From NCBI GenBank assembly GCA_023259235.1, contig JAHFQQ010000061.1:5273-13969 (forward strand): a stretch of 8,697 nt of DNA, in the 5' to 3' direction. Under the pieces are notes generated by a model. It made no database searches, was not told the origin of the DNA, and worked only from the letters and a program-made list of their open reading frames with translations. The first letter of the stretch is position 1, and the number at the start of each line of letters is the position of its first letter. Shown piece after piece: positions 1 to 6,124 of this stretch. Source of the DNA: Polaromonas sp. (GTDB lineage Bacteria > Pseudomonadota > Gammaproteobacteria > Burkholderiales > Burkholderiaceae_C). The position numbers and the translations under genes were made by a program.

Positions 1-639
1 GTCGGTGGCGGCTACTTTCTTAGCCGATGCCCAGGCCGTGTTGGCGAGTACCTGGCACTGACCGGCGACGTCATCGGCGCTGACGATGCAGTGGCCTTTG
101 GCCTTGCCGATGTGAACATCGAGGCGGCACGCCTGCCCGCGTTGTGGGAAGCACTGGCTGCGCAAAGCTTTTCCGGCACCGCGGAAGCAAATGCCTGGAT
201 AGCTACCAATTTAATAGCTGACTATGAACGTCCGGTGTGGGCTGGAAGCCAATTTGATAAATATTTTTCATTGCTTCGGGTCAAACACATGGTCGATGCG
301 CTGGAAGCCTCGCCGGATGCGTGGGCACAAAAGACAGCCGCCACCCTGCGCAAGCGTTCGCCCTTGATGCTGCATGTCACGCTTGAGCAGATTCGCCGCG
401 CCAGAACCATGGGCCTGGCCGATGAACTGCGCATGGAACGCGGCATGATGCATCACTGCTTTCATGGGCGGCCCGGCGCAAGCAGCGAGGCGGTTGAAGG
501 CATACGCGCACTGGCCATCGACAAGGACTTTCACCCGCGCTGGCAACCGGCGCGCATCGAAGACGTCAAGCCGGCGATGGTGGCCGCATTCTTTGAAAGC
601 CCCTGGCCCGCCGATGCGCATCCGCTGCGAGCGCTTTAG
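1..639 (+). CDS. 3-hydroxyisobutyryl-CoA hydrolase / enoyl-CoA hydratase family protein, C-terminal part
   Basis: The reading frame is open from the first base and ends at TAG 637-639, so the N-terminus lies outside the window; 212 residues are visible. It opens with VGGGYFLSR and then YLALTGD, which match the oxyanion-side region of 3-hydroxyisobutyryl-CoA hydrolases (HIBCH, valine catabolism), where the family motif is DVGGGY. The Asp of that motif would be the codon just before the window. Further family marks are the RSPLMLHVTLEQI segment, the GIRALAIDKDFHPRW segment and a C-terminal FFESPW. Members hydrolyse or hydrate short acyl-CoA thioesters in the cytoplasm; the exact substrate cannot be read from this part. 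It converges on smpB with a 17-base gap and no visible terminator. Bases about 198-272 are markedly AT-rich for this genome (see findings) but the frame stays intact and the overall length agrees with human HIBCH to within a few residues. Family assignment is firm; hydrolase versus generic hydratase is likely but less certain. Confidence 0.87.
   Translation, partial: VGGGYFLSRCPGRVGEYLALTGDVIGADDAVAFGLADVNIEAARLPALWEALAAQSFSGTAEANAWIATNLIADYERPVWAGSQFDKYFSLLRVKHMVDALEASPDAWAQKTAATLRKRSPLMLHVTLEQIRRARTMGLADELRMERGMMHHCFHGRPGASSEAVEGIRALAIDKDFHPRWQPARIEDVKPAMVAAFFESPWPADAHPLRAL
198..272. repeat. AT-rich repeat-like patch within the acyl-CoA hydrolase gene
   Basis: This stretch contains the inverted arms AGCTA (201-205) and TAGCT (215-219) around an AT-rich centre, then GGCT/AGCC arms (240-243 and 247-250), then AATTTGATAAATATTTTT. 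Base composition is far more AT-rich than the flanking coding DNA. The order of blocks (gctaNNaatttaatagctg, about 20 bases, ggctNgaagccNatttga) resembles a short dispersed element that I recall from Comamonadaceae genomes. Against this, the protein it encodes (including FDKYFS) aligns with the same position in HIBCH relatives without an insertion, so the resemblance may be chance. Confidence 0.25.
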
Positions 640-656
640 TACGCCAGCCGCACGGC

Positions 657-1190
657 CTATCTGTTTTTCGACTTCATCGCGCGTTCCACCTCGCGCTTGC
701 CTTCGCGGTCCTTGATGGTGTTGCGCTTGTCATGCTCGCCCTTGCCCTTGGCCAGACCGATCTCGCATTTGACCTTGCCCGCCTTCCAGTGCATGTTCAG
801 CGGCACCAGCGTGAAGCCCTTTTGCTCGATCTTGCCGATCAGGCGGCGAATCTCGTCCTTGTGCATCAGCAGCTTTTTTGTACGCACGGAATCCGGGCGC
901 ACATGCGTCGAGGCAGTGCCCAGCGGACTGATCAGGCAACCGATGAGGAAGAGTTCGCCGTTGCGGATCACCACATAGCCGTCAGTGAGCTGCACCTTGC
1001 CTTCGCGCACCGATTTCACTTCCCAGCCTTCAAGCACCATGCCGGCCTCAAAGCGTTCTTCGATGTGGTAGTTGAAAGTGGCCTTCTTGTTGTCGGCGAT
1101 GCGCACGGCCGCCGCCGCGGCTTTTGCAGAAATTTTTCCCGATGATGCTACGGCTGATTTTTTCGGAGGGGATGCTTCTTTGGTGGCCAT
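657..1190 (-). CDS. smpB: SsrA (tmRNA)-binding protein SmpB
   Basis: SmpB binds tmRNA and delivers it to ribosomes stalled on broken mRNAs for trans-translation. The protein is 177 residues. Family marks in order are FNYHIEERFEAGMVLEGWEVKS (first half of the OB-fold core, about residues 39-60), LTDGYVVIRNGELFLIG, TASTHV, RTKKLLMHKDEI and the C-terminal tail GKGEHDKRNTIKDRE, which becomes helical in the decoding site. I chose the ATG at 1188-1190 because the residues MATKEASPPKK look like a real SmpB start and homology ends soon after; the frame stays open much further upstream across ratA, but that part has no family likeness. The N-terminus has about 30 extra residues rich in Ala, Lys and Ser compared with E. 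coli SmpB (160 residues). No Shine-Dalgarno sequence precedes the start. It is convergent with the upstream hydrolase and divergent from ratAB, a widely conserved arrangement. Confidence 0.97.
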   Translation of the reverse strand: MATKEASPPKKSAVASSGKISAKAAAAAVRIADNKKATFNYHIEERFEAGMVLEGWEVKSVREGKVQLTDGYVVIRNGELFLIGCLISPLGTASTHVRPDSVRTKKLLMHKDEIRRLIGKIEQKGFTLVPLNMHWKAGKVKCEIGLAKGKGEHDKRNTIKDREGKREVERAMKSKNR

Positions 1191-1244
1191 GGCTAGGAGG
1201 TAAGGGCTGCAGCGGCTAATACAATTGGCCGAATCAATGATTGT
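1191..1244. promoter_or_regulatory. Divergent smpB / ratAB promoter spacer
   Basis: These 54 bases separate two divergent starts, so promoters for both directions must lie here or inside the genes. On the plus strand TACAAT at 1220-1225 is a plausible -10 box for ratA, giving a leader of roughly 13 bases; no good -35 sits 16-18 bases upstream. No convincing -10/-35 pair is visible for smpB. Neither gene has a clear Shine-Dalgarno sequence: the AGGAGG at 1195-1200 is on the plus strand, 44 bases before the ratA start, and is in the wrong orientation for smpB. Confidence 0.35.
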
Positions 1245-1691
1245 ATGAAAACCGTTCACAAGTCCGTTCTTATCTGGTACAGCGCCGCGGAAATGTTCAC
1301 GCTGGTCACCGATGTGGCCAGCTACCCGCAATTTCTTCCATGGTGCACCCAGACCTCCGTCCGTGAAGAAACCGATCTGGGCATGACGGCCCAGATCGGC
1401 ATGTCCATCGCTGGTCTGACGCAGAGTTTCACCACGCGCAACGTCCACGAAAAAGACCGTCGGGTCAGCCTCAAGCTGGTTGATGGACCGTTTTCGACAC
1501 TTGATGGCGACTGGTATTTTTACCCCGTGGGCGATGGCACCCAGCGTGCCTGCAAGATCGAGTTCTCCCTGGGTTATGACTTCGCCAATGCGGCGCTGGC
1601 GACGCTGGTCGGGCCGGTGTTTGATAAAATTGCCGGCAATCTGGTTGATGCCTTTGTCAGGCGGGCATCCCAAGTTTATGGTGAGGCATGA
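1245..1691 (+). CDS. ratA: RatA / COQ10-family START-domain protein
   Basis: The 148-residue protein is a single START-like (polyketide cyclase/SRPBCC) domain of the COQ10/RatA family, matching E. coli RatA in length and in YSAAEMFTLVTDVASYPQFLPWC (residues 12-34), FTTRN, LVDGPF, W-x-F-x-P and the C-terminal VFDKIAGNLVDAFVRRA. Family knowledge: E. coli RatA was described as a toxin that binds 50S subunits and blocks 70S formation, while mitochondrial COQ10 binds ubiquinone and aids respiration; which role applies here cannot be read from sequence. It starts at ATG 1245 with no evident Shine-Dalgarno sequence. Its stop overlaps the ratB start (ATGA at 1688-1691), which indicates translational coupling, and it is divergent from smpB as in many gamma- and betaproteobacteria. 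Confidence 0.94.
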   Translation: MKTVHKSVLIWYSAAEMFTLVTDVASYPQFLPWCTQTSVREETDLGMTAQIGMSIAGLTQSFTTRNVHEKDRRVSLKLVDGPFSTLDGDWYFYPVGDGTQRACKIEFSLGYDFANAALATLVGPVFDKIAGNLVDAFVRRASQVYGEA

Positions 1692-2035
1692 AGATGCGCG
1701 ACCTCATGAAGATATCGCTTGTCTATTCTCCTGCGCCCCGACGCGTCCGCGAATGGGCGATGGAGCTTGCAGCGGGCAGTACGGTCGCGCAGGCACTTTC
1801 GGCGTGTGCTGTGCTTGAAGAATTTCCGGAATTGCAGATTGCCAGCCTGACGGCGGGAATATGGGGCCAGAAAACCCGTTTGACGCACATGCTGCGCGAC
1901 TTGGACCGGGTGGAAATCTACCGTGGCTTGCGGGTGGACCCCAAAGTTGCCCGGCGCGAGCGGTTTGACAGCCAGGGCGTGAAAACAGCCGGTTTATTTG
2001 CGAAAAGCCGCGCTGGCGCCAAAGCCGGGTACTGA
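1688..2035 (+). CDS. ratB: RatB / RnfH-family ubiquitin-like protein
   Basis: This 115-residue protein belongs to the RnfH (UPF0125) family of small beta-grasp proteins. The marks are the N-terminal ISLVYSP strand, GSTVAQAL, IWGQKTRL and the family signature DRVEIYRGLRVDPKVARRERF. The family is paired with ratA in E. coli and other proteobacteria, and was named as the possible antitoxin partner, but its biochemical function is not established. The ATG at 1688 overlaps the ratA stop; a second ATG at 1706 would give MKISLVYSP, nearer to the usual family start, and would shorten the protein to 109 residues. The last 20 residues or so, after RRERF, are a basic Ala/Gly-rich tail. The gene ends 27 bases from the convergent DUF4124 gene, without a clear terminator between them. 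Confidence 0.92.
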   Translation: MKMRDLMKISLVYSPAPRRVREWAMELAAGSTVAQALSACAVLEEFPELQIASLTAGIWGQKTRLTHMLRDLDRVEIYRGLRVDPKVARRERFDSQGVKTAGLFAKSRAGAKAGY

Positions 2036-2062
2036 GGTGGCACCGCTTGCCTGCGCCTGGGC

Positions 2063-2596
2063 TTATTTGCAGTCGCTGTCTGCGATAGCCTGAATGCGTT
2101 TGACCTCTGCCGCACGGGCAGCGTCATCCATGAATTCACGCTCGCCCTTGGCGTTAATGACGGAAATCCGGACACCTGACTGAAAGCTGGCCAGTCCCTT
2201 TTTTGCGCGGTCACAGTTGTCGGCTCTGGCTTTTGCCTGTTTTTCTTCCTCCACTCTCCGTTTGGCGGCCTCTTCCTCTTCTGCTTGCTTCTTCTTCGCT
2301 TCAAGTTGCGGGTCCTTGCCCGACAGTGCTGGAGCACTGGCTTTTGGCAACGCAATGACGGCTGCCTTGGCGGGTGAATCGGCGGCGGTTTCCCCGACCG
2401 GTGCAATCGGCAACTGATTGGTTTTGCCAGGGTGCCTGAGAATATTTTTTTCCTGGATGTCGGCGGGAGGCGCCCGGTCGCTAAAGACTTTGCGGCCATC
2501 CTTGTCAATCCATTGCCACTGCCCCATCGCGGCAAGGGCAAACAGCCCTCCGGCAAGGGCCAAAACAAGGGTTCTTGAAGCGTGTTTGAAGTCCAT
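2063..2596 (-). CDS. Exported DUF4124-domain protein
   Basis: From ATG 2594-2596 the product has 177 residues. Residues 1-25 form a typical Sec signal peptide: basic start (MDFKHASR), hydrophobic stretch TLVLALAGGLFALAA, and a likely cleavage site after AMG. It is followed directly by a DUF4124 domain (WQWIDKDGRKVFSDRAPP, about residues 27-44), a short beta-rich module common in periplasmic betaproteobacterial proteins. Residues about 95-125 are a charged Glu/Lys/Ala coiled-coil stretch (KKKQAEEEEAAKRRVEEEK), and the C-terminal part carries two cysteines (128 and 176) that could form a disulfide in the periplasm. A more upstream TTG start is possible in frame, but would bury the signal peptide, so I prefer 2596. 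No Shine-Dalgarno sequence is evident. Function is unknown. It is divergent from guaB, a placement I recall from other Burkholderiales. Confidence 0.87.
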   Translation of the reverse strand: MDFKHASRTLVLALAGGLFALAAMGQWQWIDKDGRKVFSDRAPPADIQEKNILRHPGKTNQLPIAPVGETAADSPAKAAVIALPKASAPALSGKDPQLEAKKKQAEEEEAAKRRVEEEKQAKARADNCDRAKKGLASFQSGVRISVINAKGEREFMDDAARAAEVKRIQAIADSDCK

Positions 2597-2745
2597 TGCG
2601 CCAGTGTACCGCTGCGCCCTGTTGTTTTCCCACGGGGCTGCCAGCAAAACTTCTTTTTCGGATTCTGGGAACAACTCCTGCGAGTGGGCGCATCAACAGT
2701 GAGCGCAGAGGGCAAGGTTACAATCGCGTATTTGGAGCTTTCCCT
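2597..2745. promoter_or_regulatory. Divergent DUF4124 / guaB promoter region
   Basis: This 149-base spacer lies between divergent starts. For guaB, TACAAT at 2719-2724 is a good -10 candidate in the context GGTTACAATCG, with no strong -35 match 17 bases upstream; transcription would begin near 2731. The guaB ribosome binding site is GGAG at 2734-2737, eight bases before ATG 2746, and it decides the start, since the frame is open further upstream. On the minus strand TACACT just before the DUF4124 start is a weak -10 candidate. I see no recognisable purine operator or riboswitch. Confidence 0.4.
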
Positions 2746-4215
2746 ATGCGCCTACTCGGCAAAGCGCTCACCTTCGACGATGTATTGTTGGTGCCAGCGT
2801 TCTCCCAGGTCCTGCCCAAGGACGCCTCGCTTTCCACCCGGTTTTCCCGAAATATTTACTTGAACCTGCCGCTTGTATCGGCTGCCATGGACACCGTGAC
2901 CGAAGGCCGGCTGGCCATTGCCATTGCCCAGGAAGGCGGCATCGGCATCATTCATAAAAACCTCACGCCGCAGCAGCAGGCAGCTCAGGTGGCCAAGGTC
3001 AAGCGCTACGAGTCAGGCGTGGTCCGCGATCCAGTGGTGATCACGCCCGGGCACACCGTGCTGCAGATTCTGGAGCTGTCCGAGCAACTCGGCATCTCCG
3101 GTTTTCCGGTGTGTGACGGCGGCAAGGTGGTAGGCATCGTGACCAGTCGCGACCTGCGCTTTGAGACGCGTTACGACGTCAGGGCCCACCAGATCATGAC
3201 GCCGCGCGAAAAACTGATCACGGTCAAGGAGGGCACTTCCGCCGCCGAAGCCAAGGCCCTGCTCAACAAATACAAGCTCGAACGCCTGCTGGTGGTCAAC
3301 GACGACTTTGAACTCAAAGGCCTGATCACGGTCAAGGACATTACCAAGCAAACCAATTTCCCCAATGCCGCGCGCGACGCCTCGGGCCGCCTGCGCGTGG
3401 GCGCTGCGGTCGGCGTTGGCGAAGGGACGGAAGAGCGCGTCGAAGCACTGGTCCGGGCCGGCGTGGATGCCATCGTGGTCGACACGGCCCACGGCCACAG
3501 CCATGGCGTCATTGAGCGCGTGCGCTGGGTCAAGAAGAATTATCCGCAGATCGACGTGATCGGCGGCAATATCGCCACCGGCGCCGCCGCCCTGGCGCTG
3601 GTGGAGGCCGGGGCCGACGCGGTAAAAGTCGGCATTGGCCCAGGCAGCATATGTACCACCCGCATCGTCGCCGGCGTAGGGGTGCCGCAGATCATGGCGA
3701 TTGACAGCGTCGCAATGGCCCTGCGTGGCAGCGGCGTCCCGCTGATTGCCGACGGTGGTGTTCGTTACAGCGGCGACATTGCCAAGGCCATCGCCGCTGG
3801 CGCCAGCAGCGTGATGATGGGCGGGATGTTTGCCGGGACCGAAGAGGCGCCCGGCGAAGTCATCCTGTACCAGGGCCGCAGCTACAAGAGCTACCGCGGC
3901 ATGGGCAGCATCGGCGCCATGCAGCAGGGCAGCGCCGATCGCTATTTCCAGGAGTCGAGCACCGGCAACCCCAACGCCGACAAGCTGGTGCCCGAGGGCA
4001 TCGAGGGCCGCGTGCCCTACAAGGGCTCGATGATCACCATCATTTACCAGATGGCCGGCGGCTTGCGCGCCAGCATGGGCTACTGCGGCTGCGCAACGAT
4101 AGAAGATATGCAGAGCAAGGCCGAGTTTGTTGAAATCACGAGCGCAGGCATCCGCGAAAGTCATGTCCATGACGTGCAGATCACGAAGGAAGCGCCGAAC
4201 TACAGGGCTGATTAA
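2746..4215 (+). CDS. guaB: IMP dehydrogenase
   Basis: GuaB oxidises IMP to XMP with NAD+, the first and rate-limiting step of guanine nucleotide synthesis. The 489-residue protein has the full family layout: an N-terminal barrel part (LTFDDVLLVP, then SAAMDTVTE), two CBS domains at about residues 93-205 (regulatory, nucleotide-binding in the family), and the catalytic barrel. The catalytic loop is GIGPGSICTTR with the nucleophile Cys303; GGVRYSGD binds the substrate phosphate region, and the mobile flap carries Arg399-Tyr400 in GSADRYFQ, the activating Arg-Tyr pair. The start at ATG 2746 is set by GGAG at 2734-2737 and by homology beginning at MRLLGKALTFDDV; the open frame further upstream has no family likeness. 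It is followed, after a repeat-bearing spacer, by guaA on the same strand, the usual guaBA pair. All key residues are present. Confidence 0.98.
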   Translation: MRLLGKALTFDDVLLVPAFSQVLPKDASLSTRFSRNIYLNLPLVSAAMDTVTEGRLAIAIAQEGGIGIIHKNLTPQQQAAQVAKVKRYESGVVRDPVVITPGHTVLQILELSEQLGISGFPVCDGGKVVGIVTSRDLRFETRYDVRAHQIMTPREKLITVKEGTSAAEAKALLNKYKLERLLVVNDDFELKGLITVKDITKQTNFPNAARDASGRLRVGAAVGVGEGTEERVEALVRAGVDAIVVDTAHGHSHGVIERVRWVKKNYPQIDVIGGNIATGAAALALVEAGADAVKVGIGPGSICTTRIVAGVGVPQIMAIDSVAMALRGSGVPLIADGGVRYSGDIAKAIAAGASSVMMGGMFAGTEEAPGEVILYQGRSYKSYRGMGSIGAMQQGSADRYFQESSTGNPNADKLVPEGIEGRVPYKGSMITIIYQMAGGLRASMGYCGCATIEDMQSKAEFVEITSAGIRESHVHDVQITKEAPNYRAD

Positions 4216-4218
4216 ATG

Positions 4219-4373
4219 GTGCCCCCACGTTCGCTCACTTCGTGTAGCTCTCTGCCCCCCGCGGGGGCTGGCCTTGCTTGGGGCGGCCCGGCGCGGCGGC
4301 CTTTGGCCCCCACACTTGTCGTTGCGCGTACTGCGCTGCCCCCCAAGGGGCTAATTTTCCTAGGGGCGGCCCG
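4219..4373. repeat. Two-unit GC-rich hairpin repeat between guaB and guaA
   Basis: Two imperfect units of about 70 bases lie in tandem, 4219-4290 and 4304-4373. Corresponding blocks recur with offsets of 83-85 bases: GCCCCCAC at 4221 and 4306, CTGCCCCCC at 4252 and 4336, GGGGCGGCCCG at 4280 and 4363. Each unit has a short G/C stem: GCCCCC 4254-4259 with GGGGGC 4263-4268, and GCCCC 4338-4342 with GGGGC 4347-4351. From memory this resembles a dispersed intergenic element common in Comamonadaceae chromosomes (REP/MITE-like); that identification cannot be checked here. It lacks T-tracts, so the stems are not typical intrinsic terminators, though they could affect guaA transcript level. Several short open frames cross it but none looks like a protein. 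Confidence 0.75.
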
Positions 4374-4425
4374 TCAGAAAATTGTCTTCAAACTTTCGAC
4401 GGTCCGAGGCGATTGATCAAATCAA

Positions 4426-6048
4426 ATGCAGCACCACAAAATCCTCATCCTCGATTTCGGTTCCCAGGTCACGCAACTGATTGCCCGTCGTGTCCGTGAA
4501 GCGCATGTGTTCTGCGAAGTTCACCCTTGCGATGTGACGGATGACTGGGTGCGTGACTATGCCAGGGATGGTAATCTGAAAGGTGTGATTCTTTCCGGCA
4601 GCCACGCCAGCCTGTGGGAAGATGAAACGCTTCGGGTGCCGCAAGCGGTGTTTGGGCTGGGTATTCCCGTGCTGGGCATCTGCTATGGCATGTACGCGAT
4701 TGCCGCCGCACTCGGTGGCAAGGTCGAAGGCGGACACAAGCGCGAATTCGGGCATGCTGACGTCCGCGCGCGCGGCCACACGAAACTGCTTGACGGCATT
4801 GAGGACTACGTCACGCCCGAAGGCCACGGCATGCTGCATGTCTGGATGAGCCACGGCGACAACGTGACCGAAATGCCGCCCGGCTTCAAGCTCATGGCTT
4901 CGACCGAATCCTGCCCGATTGCCGGCATGGCCGACGAGGCGCGCCACTACTATGCGGTGCAGTTTCACCCCGAAGTCACGCACACCACGCAGGGCAAGGC
5001 GATGCTGGAGCGTTTTGTCCTTGGCATCTGCGGAGCGCGCGCTGATTGGGTCATGGGCGACTATGTGTCCGAGGCGGTTGAAAAGATCCGCCAGCAGGTG
5101 GGCGACGAGGAAGTCATTCTCGGGCTGTCCGGCGGCGTGGATTCATCGGTTGCGGCAGCACTGATTCACCGCGCCATTGGCGCGCAACTCACTTGCGTGT
5201 TTGTCGATCATGGCCTGCTGCGCCTGAACGAAGGCGACAGGGTGATGGACATGTTTGTGGGCAAACTGCATGCCAGGGTCATTCGTGTCGATGCCGCCGA
5301 CCAGTTCCTGGGCCACCTCGCCGGGGTGAGCGACCCGGAGGCCAAGCGCAAGATCATTGGCCGCGAGTTTGTCGAGGTGTTCAAGGCCGAAGCCGCGCGG
5401 CTCAAGGCCGGACCGGATGGCGCTTACAAGGGCGCCAGATGGCTGGCCCAGGGCACCATTTACCCCGACGTAATTGAGTCGGGCGGCGCCAAAAGCAAGA
5501 AGGCGGTGTCGATAAAAAGCCATCACAATGTGGGCGGCCTGCCCGAGCAGCTCGGGCTCAAGCTGCTGGAACCCCTGCATGAACTTTTCAAGGATGAAGT
5601 GCGCGAGCTGGGCGTGGCGCTGGGCTTGCCGCACGAGATGGTTTATCGCCACCCCTTCCCGGGGCCTGGCTTGGGCGTTCGCATTCTGGGCGAAGTCAAA
5701 CGCGAGTATGCCGACTTGCTGCGCCGGGCTGATGCGATCTTTATTGAAGAGTTGCACAATTTCAAGGACGCCGGCACCGGCAAAAACTGGTACGAGTTGA
5801 CCAGCCAGGCGTTCACGGTGTTTCTGCCGGTAAAAAGCGTCGGGGTCATGGGCGATGGCCGCACCTACGAGTACGTGGTGGCGCTGCGCGCGGTGCAAAC
5901 CAGCGATTTCATGACGGCCGACTGGGCCGAGCTGCCCTACGCGCTGCTCAAAAAAGTGTCAAGCCGCATCATCAACGAAGTGCGCGGCATCAATCGCGTC
6001 ACCTACGACGTGAGCAGCAAGCCGCCGGCAACGATTGAGTGGGAGTGA
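4426..6048 (+). CDS. guaA: GMP synthase (glutamine-hydrolysing)
   Basis: GuaA aminates XMP to GMP using glutamine and ATP, completing the pathway begun by GuaB. The 540-residue protein has a class I glutamine amidotransferase domain (residues about 5-200), with nucleophile Cys86 in GICYGM and His181/Glu183 in FHPEV, all at E. coli positions. The ATP-pyrophosphatase domain follows, with the P-loop LSGGVDSS at about 234-241 and DHGLLR, and then the C-terminal dimerisation domain with HPFPGPGLGVRILGE and the end TYDVSSKPPATIEWE. The length is slightly above E. coli GuaA (525). Residue 90 is Tyr (codon TAC) where I expect Gln of the usual CYGMQ motif. The start at ATG 4426 fits homology (MQHHKILILDFGSQ); the best ribosome-site candidate, GAGG at 4406-4409, is too far away to be strong. 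Upstream lies the guaBA spacer repeat. Confidence 0.97.
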   Translation: MQHHKILILDFGSQVTQLIARRVREAHVFCEVHPCDVTDDWVRDYARDGNLKGVILSGSHASLWEDETLRVPQAVFGLGIPVLGICYGMYAIAAALGGKVEGGHKREFGHADVRARGHTKLLDGIEDYVTPEGHGMLHVWMSHGDNVTEMPPGFKLMASTESCPIAGMADEARHYYAVQFHPEVTHTTQGKAMLERFVLGICGARADWVMGDYVSEAVEKIRQQVGDEEVILGLSGGVDSSVAAALIHRAIGAQLTCVFVDHGLLRLNEGDRVMDMFVGKLHARVIRVDAADQFLGHLAGVSDPEAKRKIIGREFVEVFKAEAARLKAGPDGAYKGARWLAQGTIYPDVIESGGAKSKKAVSIKSHHNVGGLPEQLGLKLLEPLHELFKDEVRELGVALGLPHEMVYRHPFPGPGLGVRILGEVKREYADLLRRADAIFIEELHNFKDAGTGKNWYELTSQAFTVFLPVKSVGVMGDGRTYEYVVALRAVQTSDFMTADWAELPYALLKKVSSRIINEVRGINRVTYDVSSKPPATIEWE

Positions 6049-6124
6049 CGAGCCGCACCACGTAGCGCCGGAACCGGGTAAGCTCGGACAATGATTGAAA
6101 TGTCATTTAACTGATACTTGTCCC

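Noticed and set aside
1191..1673. Upstream extension of the smpB frame by 161 codons over ratA
   Set aside because: The extension lies antisense to ratA, has no SmpB-like sequence and no ribosome site; the family begins at the ATG at 1190.
1245..2035. ratAB as a new toxin-antitoxin system
   Set aside because: This is the conserved RatA/RnfH pair next to smpB found widely in proteobacteria; nothing here departs from the known arrangement, and the toxin role is itself not settled.
2596..2745. Upstream extension of the guaB frame by 50 codons
   Set aside because: No IMP dehydrogenase likeness; GGAG at 2734-2737 and homology fix the start at 2746, and the region is needed as promoter.
3013..4170. 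Long open frame (385 codons) on the minus strand across guaB
   Set aside because: It is antisense to a perfectly conserved gene; in GC-rich genomes codon bias keeps such frames free of stops. Its translation is rich in His, Ala and Gly and shows no family motif.
4127..4499. Several short open frames across the guaB-guaA spacer
   Set aside because: They run through the GC-rich repeat, overlap one another in different frames, and have no ribosome site or family likeness.
5143..5898. Long minus-strand open frame across guaA
   Set aside because: Same composition effect; no recognisable domain, and guaA on the plus strand is unambiguous.
6049..6124. Possible terminator after guaA (CCGGAACCGG at 6068-6077 and CGAGC/GCTCG arms)
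   Set aside because: The inner palindrome leaves a two-base loop and the outer arms are five bases with a long loop; there is no T-tract. I cannot support a terminator call.
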